From contig CASDZW010000001.1 of assembly GCA_949285915.1 (NCBI GenBank), forward strand, positions 70,961-134,960: a stretch of 64,000 bases of DNA, read 5' to 3'. Of the stretch, positions 34,174 through 43,412 are shown piece after piece. Positions within the stretch are counted from its first letter, which is position 1. Each line of letters starts with the position of its first letter. The position numbers and the translations under genes are program-made. The notes beneath the pieces were generated by a model. The model worked only from the letters and a program-made list of their open reading frames with translations. It was not told the DNA's origin and did no database searches. The stretch comes from an uncultured Collinsella sp. (GTDB lineage Bacteria; Actinomycetota; Coriobacteriia; Coriobacteriales; Coriobacteriaceae).

Positions 34174-34440
34174 CTACGCCTCGACAGCCTCGGCAGCGGG
34201 GATGACGCTCACGCGGTGCTTGACGCCCTTGTGGTACTGAACGGTACCATCAACAAGAGCGAACAGCGTGTCGTCCTTGCCACGACCGACGTTGGCGCCG
34301 GGGTGGATGTGCGTGCCGCGCTGGCGAACGAGGATGTTGCCCGCCTTCACAACCTGACCGCCGAAACGCTTGCAACCAAGTCGCTGGGCGTGGGAGTCAC
34401 GGCCGTTGCGGGAGGAACCGAGTCCTTTTTTGTGTGCCAT
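34174..34440 (-). CDS. rpmA: Ribosomal protein L27
   Basis: 88 residues. It begins [16 protein letters not shown] directly at the mature end (Ala-His-Lys-Lys), so there is no N-terminal extension needing Prp cleavage as in Firmicutes. Middle motif [30 protein letters not shown] (in parts) is typical. It ends with an Ala/Glu stretch (IPAAEAVEA). Confidence 0.98.
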   Translation of the reverse strand: MAHKKGLGSSRNGRDSHAQRLGCKRFGGQVVKAGNILVRQRGTHIHPGANVGRGKDDTLFALVDGTVQYHKGVKHRVSVIPAAEAVEA

Positions 34441-34481
34441 GTCTTTACCTGCTCTTTCAAACTACGTGCGGAGTGCCTGTG

Positions 34482-34847
34482 CTACTCGGCAGCCGGAGCC
34501 TCAGCCTCAGCGGTGACCGTCTTCTTGGCGGCACGCGAGGTGGCCTGGACCTTGGTGACCTTCAGCTTGGTGAGCTGCTGACGGTGACCCTTGAGGCGAC
34601 GATAGCGCTTGCGCTTCTTGAACTTGAAGACGATCTGCTTCTCGCCCTTGAACTGATCGACGATCTCAGCCGTGACCTTGGCCTTAGCGAGCTTGGTGGC
34701 GTCGGTAACGATCTTCTTGCCGTCATTCAGGAAGATGACGGGGAGCTCGACCTTATCGCCGACGTTGCCCTCGAGCTTCTCGACGGTGATGACGTCGTCG
34801 GTGGCGACTTTGTACTGCTTGCCGCCGGTGGAAACGATTGCGTACAT
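34482..34847 (-). CDS. rplU: Ribosomal protein L21 with AEAPAAE tail
   Basis: 121 residues; starts YAIVSTGGKQYKVATDDVITVEKLEG (in parts), contains FKFKKRKRYRRLKGHRQQLTKLKVTKV (in parts) near 72-98, then an extra ~18 residues (AKKTVTAEAEAPAAE). The last seven, AEAPAAE, are identical to the end of S2 in this window. It has a near-consensus promoter 42 bases upstream and heads rplU-rpmA-obgE. Confidence 0.98.
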   Translation of the reverse strand: MYAIVSTGGKQYKVATDDVITVEKLEGNVGDKVELPVIFLNDGKKIVTDATKLAKAKVTAEIVDQFKGEKQIVFKFKKRKRYRRLKGHRQQLTKLKVTKVQATSRAAKKTVTAEAEAPAAE

Positions 34848-34888
34848 TCTCTAGACCCTTCATGCATCTGTTAGTGCAACAGCCGAGA

Positions 34889-34917
34889 ACTATAGCAGCC
34901 TCTGAGGTGCACGTCAA
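34889..34917 (-). promoter_or_regulatory. Promoter of rplU-rpmA-obgE
   Basis: On the minus strand TTGACG (-35), 17-base spacer, TATAGT (-10) preceded by TGC. The clearest promoter in the window; predicted leader about 35 bases. Confidence 0.85.
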
Positions 34918-34970
34918 TGAAAATTCCCAGCTCGTACACAAGTTTTTGACACGTGTTCGGCGCAGGGCGC

Positions 34971-35714
34971 CTACAAGGGGTCGATGCGACCGCCCTCATC
35001 GTCTTCTCCGTACTGATCCTCACGTTCAACCTCGATACGTGAGGAGCAGGTGAGCTCAGGCGTTCCGGTTGAGGTGATAGGCTCTGTCTCCAGCGTGCCG
35101 GTGAGCATGCGGTCGATCGCGGTGAGGAGAATCTCGGGGCGAAGGGAGCCTTCGTTGCTGGAACGAGTTTTGAGCGTGATGGCCACGCCACCATCAGCGG
35201 GCTCCACGGACCACGTATCAAGCGTGGCGTTAAGATCGAGCACCTTCTCCTTCTTTCCGCGAAGGTAGTTCACCTTGCCCAAAGTCGCCACGGCACCGAG
35301 TGCGCGATCGACCTCCTCAGCCGCATACGACGTGGCGAGGTGGATGCGGTAGTCCTGGCGTGTGATCAAAAGACCGAGGGTGGGCGCGCGCATATCGATG
35401 TAGCCGGCCTGCACCGGTGCCAGGTCCTTTGGTGTTGCGGCGGTGAGCTTCTCAAGCGCTTCTGCGGCGGGAACGTAGCTTTTAAGGACAAGATCGTACC
35501 ATTCGCAGACAGACGAGGTGGCCACTGGCAATGCCGATGAGAACGCGATGCGCATATGCGGCGAGAAGCCCTGCGTGACGGCATAGGGCAGCCCCGCGCG
35601 ACGCACGGACCGCTCGACGGTGCGCGCAACCTCCAGATGTCCCAGGTGCCTGAGTCTCCCCTGCTTGACGTAACGGACGCGCAGGCAGAAGAGCATGGGT
35701 TCCGCTACCGTCAT
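34971..35714 (-). CDS. Radical-SAM-linked protein (TIGR03936/DUF2344 type)
   Basis: 247 residues. The start ATG overlaps the stop of the upstream radical-SAM gene (ATGA), with GGGGGAGAGG before it. Family features: LRVRYVKQGRLRHLGHLEVARTVERSVRRAGLPYAVTQGFSPHMRIAFSSALPVATSS (in parts) over residues 11-68, then an acidic WYDL region and a long C-terminal part. In clostridia this domain is fused to the radical-SAM protein next door; here the two are separate but coupled. Molecular function is not established; the pair is often linked to rplU or rne/rng and may modify RNA or a ribosomal protein. Confidence 0.88.
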   Translation of the reverse strand: MTVAEPMLFCLRVRYVKQGRLRHLGHLEVARTVERSVRRAGLPYAVTQGFSPHMRIAFSSALPVATSSVCEWYDLVLKSYVPAAEALEKLTAATPKDLAPVQAGYIDMRAPTLGLLITRQDYRIHLATSYAAEEVDRALGAVATLGKVNYLRGKKEKVLDLNATLDTWSVEPADGGVAITLKTRSSNEGSLRPEILLTAIDRMLTGTLETEPITSTGTPELTCSSRIEVEREDQYGEDDEGGRIDPL

Positions 35715-37588
35715 GACCTCTCCCCCATTAGAACGTTTTCAGCGCCGAGCGTGGGGCACACGCCGCAGCCGGTGCAGCTCTCCCTCGTGCAATCGGCCGT
35801 GGTCTTGCCCGCGAGCGCGCGCCGCCATTCTCGCTCAAGAAAACCGCGCGAGACGCCGGGGCTCGTGTGCTCCCAGGGAAGGCGCGCATCGAGCGGAAAC
35901 TCCTCATGAGCCACCTCGCGCAGATCGATGCCGCATGCGGCGGCTGCCTCGAGCCAGCGATTGAGCTCAAAGTGCTCGGACCACGCGTCAAAGCGCTGCC
36001 CGCGCTCCCAGGCACCGAGGATGACCGGTGCGAGGGCGCGACCGCCGCGCGATAGGACGGCCTCGATAAGGGACGTCTCGGCGTCATGGTAGTGCACGCG
36101 TACGGCCTTGTTGCGCACGCTCTTGAGCAGGAGCTGCTGGCGCCGCTTGACCTCATCGTCATCAAGCTGGGCGCACCACTGGAAGGGCGTCCATGCCTTG
36201 GGGATGAATACGGCAACGGAGATGGAGACGGAAAGGCCTCCGCGCTGGCCTTTGGGAACGACCTCACGTGCGATGTCGAGCACGTGGTCGGCAAGCTCGG
36301 CAATAGCGACGATGTCCTCGTCGGTCTCGCCAGGAAGACCCATCATGAAGTAGAGCTTGCAGCGGCGCCATCCCGCCTCAAAGGCCGCACGGACGGCGCG
36401 CTCAAGGTCCTCTTCCGTCACGTTCTTGTTGATGATGTCGCGCAGGCGCTGGCTTCCCGCCTCCGGTGCAAACGTGAGGCCGCCCTTCTTCTCGCCCGCA
36501 ACGGCAAGAGCCATCTCCACGCCAAAGGAGTCAAGGCGCTGCGAAGGCACCGATACGGAGACGCCGGTGCCCTCCAGTCGGTGATTCAGTCTTGTGAGGA
36601 TCTCCTTCACGCAGGAATGGTCGGTTGTGGAGAGCGAGGTGAGCGAGACCTCGTCGTACCCGGTCTTCTCGAGACCGCGCATGACGGAGGAAACGACCTG
36701 GTCGGCGGTGCGCTCGCGTACCGGGCGGTAGGTGATGCCCGCCTGGCAGAAGCGGCAGCCGCGTGCGCAGCCGCGCAGTACCTCGACTGATAGGCGGTCG
36801 TGGACGAGCTCGGTATAGGGAACGATGGACTGCGCCAAGGGGTCGGTCGCACCAAAGTCGCGCACAACGCGCTTGTAGACGACAGGAGGTACCTCTGTGC
36901 CATCTGCGGGTACGGTGTAGCCCCAGCGTGTGCACGCCTTGTCATGGCAGACCTCATAGAGCGAGGGAACGTAGACACCGCCCACACGGGCGAGCTCGCG
37001 CAGGATCTCGGCACGAGACCGCCCCTCGTCGCGCAGGCGGCGATGAGCCTCGCAGAACTCGACAATCTGCTCCTCGCCCTCGCCGATGAGGATGGCGTCG
37101 AAGAAGTCGCAGTAGGGCTCGGGATTGTAGATGGAGGGTCCGCCAGCGATGACGAGCGGGTCATCCTCCCCGCGATCGGCGGCGAGTTTGGGGATTCCGG
37201 CGAGGTCGAGCCCCTCCAGAACATTGGTGACGGCCATCTCGTGCGGGATATGGAACCCAACAACGTCAAAGGACGCGACTGGGGCGGCGCCCTCGAGAGA
37301 AAGGAGCGGGATGCCGGCCGCGCGCATTGCATCGGCCATATCGACCCAGGGGATGTAGCCGCGCTCACATGAGATGCCAGATGCACGGTTGAGCGCTGCG
37401 TAGAGGATGGCTATGCCCTGGTTGGGCAAGCCGACGTCATAGACGTCAGGGTAGATGAGACAGGCGCGGTATGAGGCATCCTGCTCGGAGAGCGTGCCCC
37501 ACTCGTGGTTGATATAGCGGCTCGGCTTCTCTACATGGGCGAGGAGTGGCTCAATGTCAGCGAATCGGTTCTCGTACGGTGTGCGCAC
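35711..37588 (-). CDS. B12-binding-type radical SAM protein (TIGR03960 family)
   Basis: 625 residues. An N-terminal region of about 230 residues includes IPHEMAVTNVLEGLDLAGIP and VIAGGPSIYNPEPYCDFFDAILIGEGEE (in parts), a cobalamin-binding-like fold. The radical-SAM cluster CARGCRFCQAG (CxxxCxxC) is near residue 275, with PEAGSQRLRDIINKN near 377 and YFMMGLPGETDEDI near 417. The last ~20 residues carry a second Cys cluster, DCTRESCTGCGVC (C-x4-C-x2-C-x2-C), likely an auxiliary Fe-S site. Start GTG with a weak site. It works with the overlapping downstream partner; substrate unknown. Confidence 0.88.
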   Translation of the reverse strand: MRTPYENRFADIEPLLAHVEKPSRYINHEWGTLSEQDASYRACLIYPDVYDVGLPNQGIAILYAALNRASGISCERGYIPWVDMADAMRAAGIPLLSLEGAAPVASFDVVGFHIPHEMAVTNVLEGLDLAGIPKLAADRGEDDPLVIAGGPSIYNPEPYCDFFDAILIGEGEEQIVEFCEAHRRLRDEGRSRAEILRELARVGGVYVPSLYEVCHDKACTRWGYTVPADGTEVPPVVYKRVVRDFGATDPLAQSIVPYTELVHDRLSVEVLRGCARGCRFCQAGITYRPVRERTADQVVSSVMRGLEKTGYDEVSLTSLSTTDHSCVKEILTRLNHRLEGTGVSVSVPSQRLDSFGVEMALAVAGEKKGGLTFAPEAGSQRLRDIINKNVTEEDLERAVRAAFEAGWRRCKLYFMMGLPGETDEDIVAIAELADHVLDIAREVVPKGQRGGLSVSISVAVFIPKAWTPFQWCAQLDDDEVKRRQQLLLKSVRNKAVRVHYHDAETSLIEAVLSRGGRALAPVILGAWERGQRFDAWSEHFELNRWLEAAAACGIDLREVAHEEFPLDARLPWEHTSPGVSRGFLEREWRRALAGKTTADCTRESCTGCGVCPTLGAENVLMGERS

Positions 37589-37591
37589 GCC

Positions 37592-38545
37592 CTAGATCAC
37601 CTCCGCAGAGCCTTGGGCCTGAGAGGCGCCTGACCTAACCTGATTCACGAGGTCGTTACCACGTGATACCGCTTCGCGCGCCACGCCGGCAGCCGTTCGA
37701 ACCCGTTCGTTCAGCCGGTCGTACTCAAGGCCGTGCGCGTAGAGGGCGGCAAGGGCCATGCCCATTCCGTAGGTGCCGAATCCACCGATGAGGCCTTTGA
37801 CTGCAAAGGACAGGCGCGGCACCTGAGCGCAGGCGGCGCGCGACAGGGTGCGGAGCACAAGGCCCGAAAGCACCACGCCGGCGATCTCATAGCCGCGCTC
37901 AGGACGCAGGCGGTAGCCGTAGGTGGAGGCCAACTTGAGCGCCATACCCACCTCGGCGAAGGTCATGACCGGGAAATTGGAACCGGGCATGAACACGAGG
38001 ACGCCGGTGGCGAGGTTTGCGAGCGCAGTGGTGGTGACGATGCGGTTCGCCGCCGCCTCGCGCATGAACGGGAAGTTGGCCGCAAAAGCGGCGTCCTTCT
38101 CAGTGCGGTCGAGAATCCAGCGAGAAAGCGCATCTTTAAGGTGGGCAGGATCAGAAGCGGCGATGAGGCCAAGGAGCGGCGTGTCAGCTTCGATGAACGG
38201 CACCTCGACGCTTGAGTCGGCGATAACGCAGACGGGGGCTCCGCCAATGACAAGCTTCTGCACGGCGTCCTCGAGGTAAGGAGAGCCCGAGGTGAGGACG
38301 AGCACGACGTCCGTATCCGCCTTGGGCACGACGGGCTCGGCAACGAGGCGCTCAACACGCACAAGGGCTGAGGTGGTCTGCGGCACAAAGGCGTCGCGAA
38401 CCGCCTCGACGGTTGCGCGCGGAGCGGTGGCGTCAACGTAGACGGCAACGCGAACCGGGGTATCCGATTCGAGCGTTGCATCCATACCGAGCTTAAAGGC
38501 GTTCATGACGCCGCTTAGGGGAAGCTGCTCCCAGGGGATCTTCAT
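37592..38545 (-). CDS. Membrane protein of unknown function, DUF697-like C-terminal half
   Basis: 317 residues from ATG 38543-38545 (GAAGGG upstream, MKIPWEQLPLSGVMN). A GTG ten codons earlier overlapping the rodA stop is an alternative start. Residues ~35-150 are a soluble alpha/beta domain (VRVAVYVDATAPRATVEAVRDA; VVLVLTSGSPYLEDAVQKLVIGG), which looks like a nucleotide-free Rossmann/GTPase-like half. Residues ~165-290 have helices with PGSNFPVMTFAEVGMALKLASTYGY, reminiscent of the DUF697 family associated with GTPases. The C-terminus is polar. No catalytic motif is recognised. It lies between rodA and the radical-SAM pair, four bases before the latter. Confidence 0.6.
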   Translation of the reverse strand: MKIPWEQLPLSGVMNAFKLGMDATLESDTPVRVAVYVDATAPRATVEAVRDAFVPQTTSALVRVERLVAEPVVPKADTDVVLVLTSGSPYLEDAVQKLVIGGAPVCVIADSSVEVPFIEADTPLLGLIAASDPAHLKDALSRWILDRTEKDAAFAANFPFMREAAANRIVTTTALANLATGVLVFMPGSNFPVMTFAEVGMALKLASTYGYRLRPERGYEIAGVVLSGLVLRTLSRAACAQVPRLSFAVKGLIGGFGTYGMGMALAALYAHGLEYDRLNERVRTAAGVAREAVSRGNDLVNQVRSGASQAQGSAEVI

Positions 38546-38571
38546 AATGAGCCCTTCGTCAGAGGTCTTTG

Positions 38572-39777
38572 TCACGCTGCCTTAGCGCGACATCTCCAGA
38601 TTGATTGTACGATGCCCACGGCCGTGCACTGCGCGATCATGGAAGATGAACCAAAGCTTATGAAAGGCAGCGGGATGCCCGTGATGGGCATGAGGCCAAT
38701 GCACATGCCGATGTTCTCAAAGATCTGGAACATCCACATGCCCACAATGCCCACGCATACAAGACGCAAAAACAGGTTGTCGCTCTTTACCGCCACATGG
38801 ATAGTCGAGAGCATGAGGGTGGCAAAGAGGATGAGGACGAGCATGGCGCCGGCGAAGCCGAACGTCTCGGATAGAAGCGCGAACACAAAGTCGGTATGCG
38901 CCTCAGGCAAGAAGCCAGACCCGGACTGGGTGGCGTTTCCGATGCCCTTGCCAAAGAATCCGCCGGAGCCCACGGCAATCAGCGACTGCAGGAGGTTGTA
39001 GCCGTCGCTCGACGTATCGGCAGAGGGGTCGATGAAGACGAGCAGGCGGTTCATCTGATACTGCTTGATAAGCGAGGCGCTGTCTCCAAAGAGGCCGTCA
39101 ATGACCGAATCGGTTGCCAAGATGAGGGACACAAGGCCGATGATGAGAGCGATGGTTGAGAGCACCCACTCCTTGCGCGCTCCGCTCATCATGATGATCA
39201 CTGCTCCGGCAAAAAACACCACGAGCGAGCTGCCCAGGTCACCTTGGATGATGATGCATACGAACGGGATGGCGAGCATGCCGCAGAGCTTCATGTAGTC
39301 GCGCACGGTGTCGATGCGTCCGTTGTACTGCGCGCCGAGCGAAGCCATGAAAAAGACCGTGAGAAGCTTTGCAATCTCTACCGGCTGGAAGGTGAGTCCG
39401 ATGAGCGGAAAGCGAATCCAGCCCGTCATGCCCTGCGCGTTATGGGAAAGGCCGGGCACGAACGGCAGGAAGATGCAGACGATGTCGGCCACAAGAAGTG
39501 CGGTCGAGATATTGGCGAGGTTGCGGAGGTCTGAGCGCCAAACGGCCGTAGCGCAGATGATGCCGAGCGCGATGCCGAGCAAGTGGCGCGAGAAGGAGGC
39601 GTCGGCGATGGTGAGCGATGCGGACCAGATCACCAGGGAGCCAAACGCCATAAGGCCGACCCATGCGGCCAGCACGCCAACCTGCAACGTGGAGCGCCAG
39701 CTACCCTTAGCTTGCGAACGAGAGCGGTTAACGCGGCGGAGGCTGCTCTGAGAGCGCGACTGTGCTTGAAGCGGCAT
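38572..39777 (-). CDS. rodA: Rod-shape peptidoglycan polymerase RodA (SEDS family)
   Basis: 401 residues with about ten membrane helices. SEDS glycosyltransferase that polymerises peptidoglycan with PBP2. After a basic cytoplasmic tail (SRSQSSLRRVNRSRSQAKG) come the helices. Family motifs near the end are AHTDFVFALLSETFGFAGA, GMWMFQIFENIGMCIGLMPITGIPLPFISFGSSSM (in parts). It follows mrdA, its partner, 14 bases away. Confidence 0.95.
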   Translation of the reverse strand: MPLQAQSRSQSSLRRVNRSRSQAKGSWRSTLQVGVLAAWVGLMAFGSLVIWSASLTIADASFSRHLLGIALGIICATAVWRSDLRNLANISTALLVADIVCIFLPFVPGLSHNAQGMTGWIRFPLIGLTFQPVEIAKLLTVFFMASLGAQYNGRIDTVRDYMKLCGMLAIPFVCIIIQGDLGSSLVVFFAGAVIIMMSGARKEWVLSTIALIIGLVSLILATDSVIDGLFGDSASLIKQYQMNRLLVFIDPSADTSSDGYNLLQSLIAVGSGGFFGKGIGNATQSGSGFLPEAHTDFVFALLSETFGFAGAMLVLILFATLMLSTIHVAVKSDNLFLRLVCVGIVGMWMFQIFENIGMCIGLMPITGIPLPFISFGSSSMIAQCTAVGIVQSIWRCRAKAA

Positions 39778-39791
39778 ATGGTCAACCTCCC

Positions 39792-41849
39792 TTAACGGAC
39801 CGCGCTGTTGCCGGAGTCGGACGAGGTATCGGGCGCATCGTAGATAACGCCGAGGACATCGCGGATGGCGCGCGATGCCGTAGCGGATCCGCCGCCACCC
39901 TGCTCGAGCACGGCAGCGACCACGTACTTGGGATCGTCAGCCGGCGCATAGGCGCAGAACCACGCGTAGTCGTCCTCGTTGTTCTTCTGACCCGTTCCCG
40001 ACTTACCGGCGACCTCGACGGGAAGGTTGTTGAAGTGCGAGGCAAGGGACCGGTCCGTGGAGTAGATAACATCATGGATGCCACGCTTTACCAGCGCGAG
40101 GTCATCCTCTGAGTTGATCTTTGCCTCGAGACGTACCTTCTTACCGGATTCGTTGTAGAGGTAGGCGTCTCCCTCCCCTTCTCGGGAGACTGCGGAATGA
40201 AAGACATGCGGTGTGTACTCGACGCCGTTCATGGCGATACCCGCGTAGACGCAGGCCATCTGAAGCGGCGTGACCAAGATGTCGCCCTGACCGATGACGA
40301 TGTTGGTCATGTCACCCGGGTTCCACGTACGTTGGTCGGCGGGCCAGTCGGAGAAGTACTCCTCTTTCCACTTGGCATCGGGGACGCGTCCCTCAGCCTC
40401 ACTAGGGAGGTCTACTCCCGTCCTCGAGCCGAGGCCCCACCGGCGGAACATCTCCTGAAGGCCTTCGGGTGCCTTGTCGTAGTAGAAGAAGTCACGGCCG
40501 ATGTCGTAGAACACTGGGTCGCAGGAGTTGGCGATACCGGATTGCAGATTCATAGTGCCATGGCCGGATTCGAGCCAGCACTTCTTACCATCCGCCTCGC
40601 CGTTGCCCGTCCAGAAACCGGTGCACACGGTTGTGCGGGACGATGAGTAGATACCGTACTCAAGGCCGGCGAGAGCCGAGAGGACCTTGATAGTGGATGC
40701 GGACATGTACTGACCGTTAATGGCACGGTCGAGCATGGGGGTTCCGCTCTCCTCGCTGTTGAGCTCGTTCCATACCTCGGTGGACACGCCGCCCACAAAG
40801 ACGCTCGGGTCGAAGGTGGGAAGGCTCGCGAGGCCGAGGATCTCGCCGTTGGTGCAATCGAGGCACACGCAGGCACCTGCTCCGGCGTTTTCGTAGCCGG
40901 ACTGTTTTGCAACGTCGATGGCATGCTTAAGGCCGTCCTCACATGCCTGCTGGATCTTGACATCGATGGTGAGCTTGATGTCCGAACCGGCGCGCGCCTC
41001 AACCGAGGAGCTCTGACCGGTAACGTTGCCCGAGGCATCGACGGTTACAATCTGCTCGCCCTTGATGCCCTGCAGCAGCGACTCGTACTCGTACTCCACA
41101 CCGGCCTGACCAACGACGTCGCCCGAGCTGTAGGTGATCTGGCTGGCGTCGCCGGAGCCCGCTTCCTTCTGGGCGTCGAGCTGCTCCTGGGTGACGGTGC
41201 CGGTATATCCCAGAACGTGCGCCGCGAGCGACCCATAGGGGTACTGGCGCTCGGTTCGCTCGTCCACCACGACGCCGGTAAAGTCAGCGGCGTGCTCTTG
41301 GATGTAGGCGACGGTGGAGCGGCGTACGTCGGTAGCGATGGTGTGGCGCGCCTGTGCGCCCTCGGTGTTGTCCTGAATGTTGCGCAGCGCGGCGACATAC
41401 GGGATGCCGAGCACATTAGAGAGATGGCGCACGAGAACCGTGTCCTCGGCAAGGTCTCGGTAAGCCGTCACCGCAAGAGAGGGGCGGTTGGTGACGAGCG
41501 CGTTGCCGTTGCGGTCGAGGATACGACCGCGCGGGGCCGAGGTGCGGACGGTGCGCGTCTGGTTTTGCTGCGAGAGCGTGTCGTAATAGTCGGAGCTGAC
41601 CATCTGCATGCTCCAGAGCTTTGCCGTGAGAGCGGCAAACATCGCACCAACGCCAGCCATGAGGAAACGGAAACGCCCCTTAAAGGTGACGCCGAGGGTG
41701 TTGCCCTCCCCTTCCGACGCGCGGGGGCGCGTGCCGTTGGCGGTGTCGTAGGTGTACTTCCCCGAGTAGCCCCTCAAAAAGATGAGCGATGCGATGATGA
41801 CAAGGAGCAGCACCAAGCCGGCTACAAGAACGATGATCTGAGCATCCAT
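39792..41849 (-). CDS. mrdA: Penicillin-binding protein 2 (peptidoglycan transpeptidase)
   Basis: 685 residues. Two hydrophobic stretches lie near the N-terminus (about 5-25 and 60-75), the second giving the membrane anchor. The dimerisation/pedestal region has the conserved APRGRILDRNGNALVTNRPSLAV (in parts) near 104. The transpeptidase domain has SASTIKVLSAL (Ser and Lys of SxxK) near 389, SGIANSCDPVFYDIG (SxN-like) near 440, and AGKSGTGQ (KSGTG) near 618. It crosslinks peptidoglycan in cell elongation, acting with RodA downstream and MreBCD upstream. The tail (DTSSDSGNSAV) is Ser/Asp rich. Confidence 0.95.
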   Translation of the reverse strand: MDAQIIVLVAGLVLLLVIIASLIFLRGYSGKYTYDTANGTRPRASEGEGNTLGVTFKGRFRFLMAGVGAMFAALTAKLWSMQMVSSDYYDTLSQQNQTRTVRTSAPRGRILDRNGNALVTNRPSLAVTAYRDLAEDTVLVRHLSNVLGIPYVAALRNIQDNTEGAQARHTIATDVRRSTVAYIQEHAADFTGVVVDERTERQYPYGSLAAHVLGYTGTVTQEQLDAQKEAGSGDASQITYSSGDVVGQAGVEYEYESLLQGIKGEQIVTVDASGNVTGQSSSVEARAGSDIKLTIDVKIQQACEDGLKHAIDVAKQSGYENAGAGACVCLDCTNGEILGLASLPTFDPSVFVGGVSTEVWNELNSEESGTPMLDRAINGQYMSASTIKVLSALAGLEYGIYSSSRTTVCTGFWTGNGEADGKKCWLESGHGTMNLQSGIANSCDPVFYDIGRDFFYYDKAPEGLQEMFRRWGLGSRTGVDLPSEAEGRVPDAKWKEEYFSDWPADQRTWNPGDMTNIVIGQGDILVTPLQMACVYAGIAMNGVEYTPHVFHSAVSREGEGDAYLYNESGKKVRLEAKINSEDDLALVKRGIHDVIYSTDRSLASHFNNLPVEVAGKSGTGQKNNEDDYAWFCAYAPADDPKYVVAAVLEQGGGGSATASRAIRDVLGVIYDAPDTSSDSGNSAVR

Positions 41850-41858
41850 GCGCTACTC

Positions 41859-42413
41859 CTAACGGATGCCCTTAAAGCGCGTTCCCTTGCCGCGGGCGCT
41901 GAAGCTGCGGCTTGAACCAGAGACTTGGGAAAGCCCCATCATAAAGAGCGCTCCGATGAGCGACGAGAGTATGCCGCTCGCAAGGCCATGTCCGAGCAGC
42001 GCGGTGAGAATGCTTCCCTCGACGCCCATGATGACAAGCGCGAGGCCGTAGACAAGATTCTCGGCAATGAGCGTGATGGCAAGGAACTGGAAGGAGCGGG
42101 ATGAAAGCGCACTGCCCACGCCCGCACTGGCTGTGGCAAGCGAGAACGAGCCAATCGTGAGGATGAGCGCCATAAGGCCGACGGGAACGGGTGCCGTGAG
42201 GTCGTAGCTGAGACCCGCAATAAAGCCGACGATGGCAGCGAGACCTGCATCGCCCTGAAGAGCGATGGAGCAGGCGAATGCGGCCATGAAGTTGATCCGG
42301 CCACCAAAGACGGAGATTTGCGGACCCAAGGCCACCTGGAGAATGAAAGCGATGACGCCTGCAATGATGATGGCGCGGTTCCCGCGTCCCGTATCGCGGT
42401 AATCAAAAGGCAT
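41859..42413 (-). CDS. mreD: Rod-shape determining protein MreD
   Basis: 184 residues, mostly hydrophobic with five or six membrane helices (IIIAGVIAFILQVALGPQI; FMAAFACSIALQGDAGLAAIVGFIAGLSYDLTAPVPVGLMALI in parts). The ATG at 42411-42413 is preferred (GAGGGGAG nine bases upstream); a GTG two codons earlier overlaps the mreC stop. The C-terminal tail (SGSSRSFSARGKGTRFKGIR) is basic. MreD is poorly conserved, so the call rests on topology and on its place between mreC and mrdA. Confidence 0.85.
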   Translation of the reverse strand: MPFDYRDTGRGNRAIIIAGVIAFILQVALGPQISVFGGRINFMAAFACSIALQGDAGLAAIVGFIAGLSYDLTAPVPVGLMALILTIGSFSLATASAGVGSALSSRSFQFLAITLIAENLVYGLALVIMGVEGSILTALLGHGLASGILSSLIGALFMMGLSQVSGSSRSFSARGKGTRFKGIR

Positions 42414-42415
42414 CG

Positions 42416-43396
42416 TCACTCACTCCCCTCGGTTGTGTCGGTCGATTCAGTCGAGCCTTCGCCAGATGCGTCACCCTGGCTTCGCTCTCCGCCGGCTGGC
42501 ATATTGTTTGCCGAGGCAACGTCTTCGTCAGTGGCGGTCTGCTCCTCGGTAAGTGAGGTTATTACCAAAACCTCCTCGTTGCTCTCGGTCCTCGATGCGG
42601 AACTCACAATAATCGTGTAGTAGACATCGTTGGAGTTCTTGGTAACCGAGGCAACCGTACCTATGGGAAGGCCCTTGGGATACACGCCACCAATGCCTGA
42701 GGTGATGATGATATCTCCCTCTTTGACGTCTGCATCGACGGAGACGTAATCCATGCGCAGCGTGCCGTCGGGCTGGCCTTGAACCATACCCTGCGCGCGG
42801 GTGTCCTGGATCATTGCCGAGACGCCAGACCCCTCGTCCGTCAGAAGGCGAACCGTGGAGGCATTGGGGGCGACCTCGATGACCTGACCGATAACGCCCG
42901 TGGAGTTGGTAACGGGCATGTTCACGGAAATGCCGTCTAGAGACCCTTTGTCGATGGTGACCGTGTCAGACCAGGCATCCGAAGACTGGCCGATGATGCG
43001 GGCAGCTGTCGACTGGAGGTTATAGGTAGACTGCAGATCGAGCAGCTTCTCGAGCCGCTCGGATGTTGCCTGATACTCAGCGAGCTCGGCTACGCGTGCG
43101 GTAAGCTCGGCATTCTCGGCCTCGAGCTCATCAAGGGTGGCACGCGAAGCGGTGAGGTTCCCAAAGATATTCCCGACAGCGTTGAAGGGCGCCGAAACGA
43201 GATTGCCTGCCATGCGCGCAGGCGTGGTGATTGTCGTGACGCCGGCGCGCAGGGTATGGATGGGACCGGAATCCCCCTCACGAAGGTAGAACGTGAGGAC
43301 GAGAATCGATACCACACATAAGGCAATCAACGGGCGCAAACCCGTTGATTGCCGTCTTTGATTCAGGTTGGTCGAGTAGCTCTGATACTTAGGCAA
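42416..43396 (-). CDS. mreC: Rod-shape determining protein MreC
   Basis: 326 residues. Start is TTG (43394-43396) with GGAGGG nine bases upstream. One membrane helix near 22-40, then a coiled coil at about 70-120 (ELEAENAELTARVAELAEYQATSERLEKLLDL in parts). Beta-barrel domains follow: DAWSDTVTIDKGSLDGISVNMPVTNSTGVIGQVIEVAPNASTVRLLTD (in parts) and YVSVDADVKEGDIIITSGIGGVYPKGLPIGTV (in parts). The C-terminal ~45 residues are an acidic Thr/Ser/Glu-rich tail (EEQTATDEDVASANNMPAGG...). It scaffolds the elongasome at the membrane. Confidence 0.95.
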   Translation of the reverse strand: MPKYQSYSTNLNQRRQSTGLRPLIALCVVSILVLTFYLREGDSGPIHTLRAGVTTITTPARMAGNLVSAPFNAVGNIFGNLTASRATLDELEAENAELTARVAELAEYQATSERLEKLLDLQSTYNLQSTAARIIGQSSDAWSDTVTIDKGSLDGISVNMPVTNSTGVIGQVIEVAPNASTVRLLTDEGSGVSAMIQDTRAQGMVQGQPDGTLRMDYVSVDADVKEGDIIITSGIGGVYPKGLPIGTVASVTKNSNDVYYTIIVSSASRTESNEEVLVITSLTEEQTATDEDVASANNMPAGGERSQGDASGEGSTESTDTTEGSE

Positions 43397-43412
43397 GAGC
43401 TATAGCCCTCCT

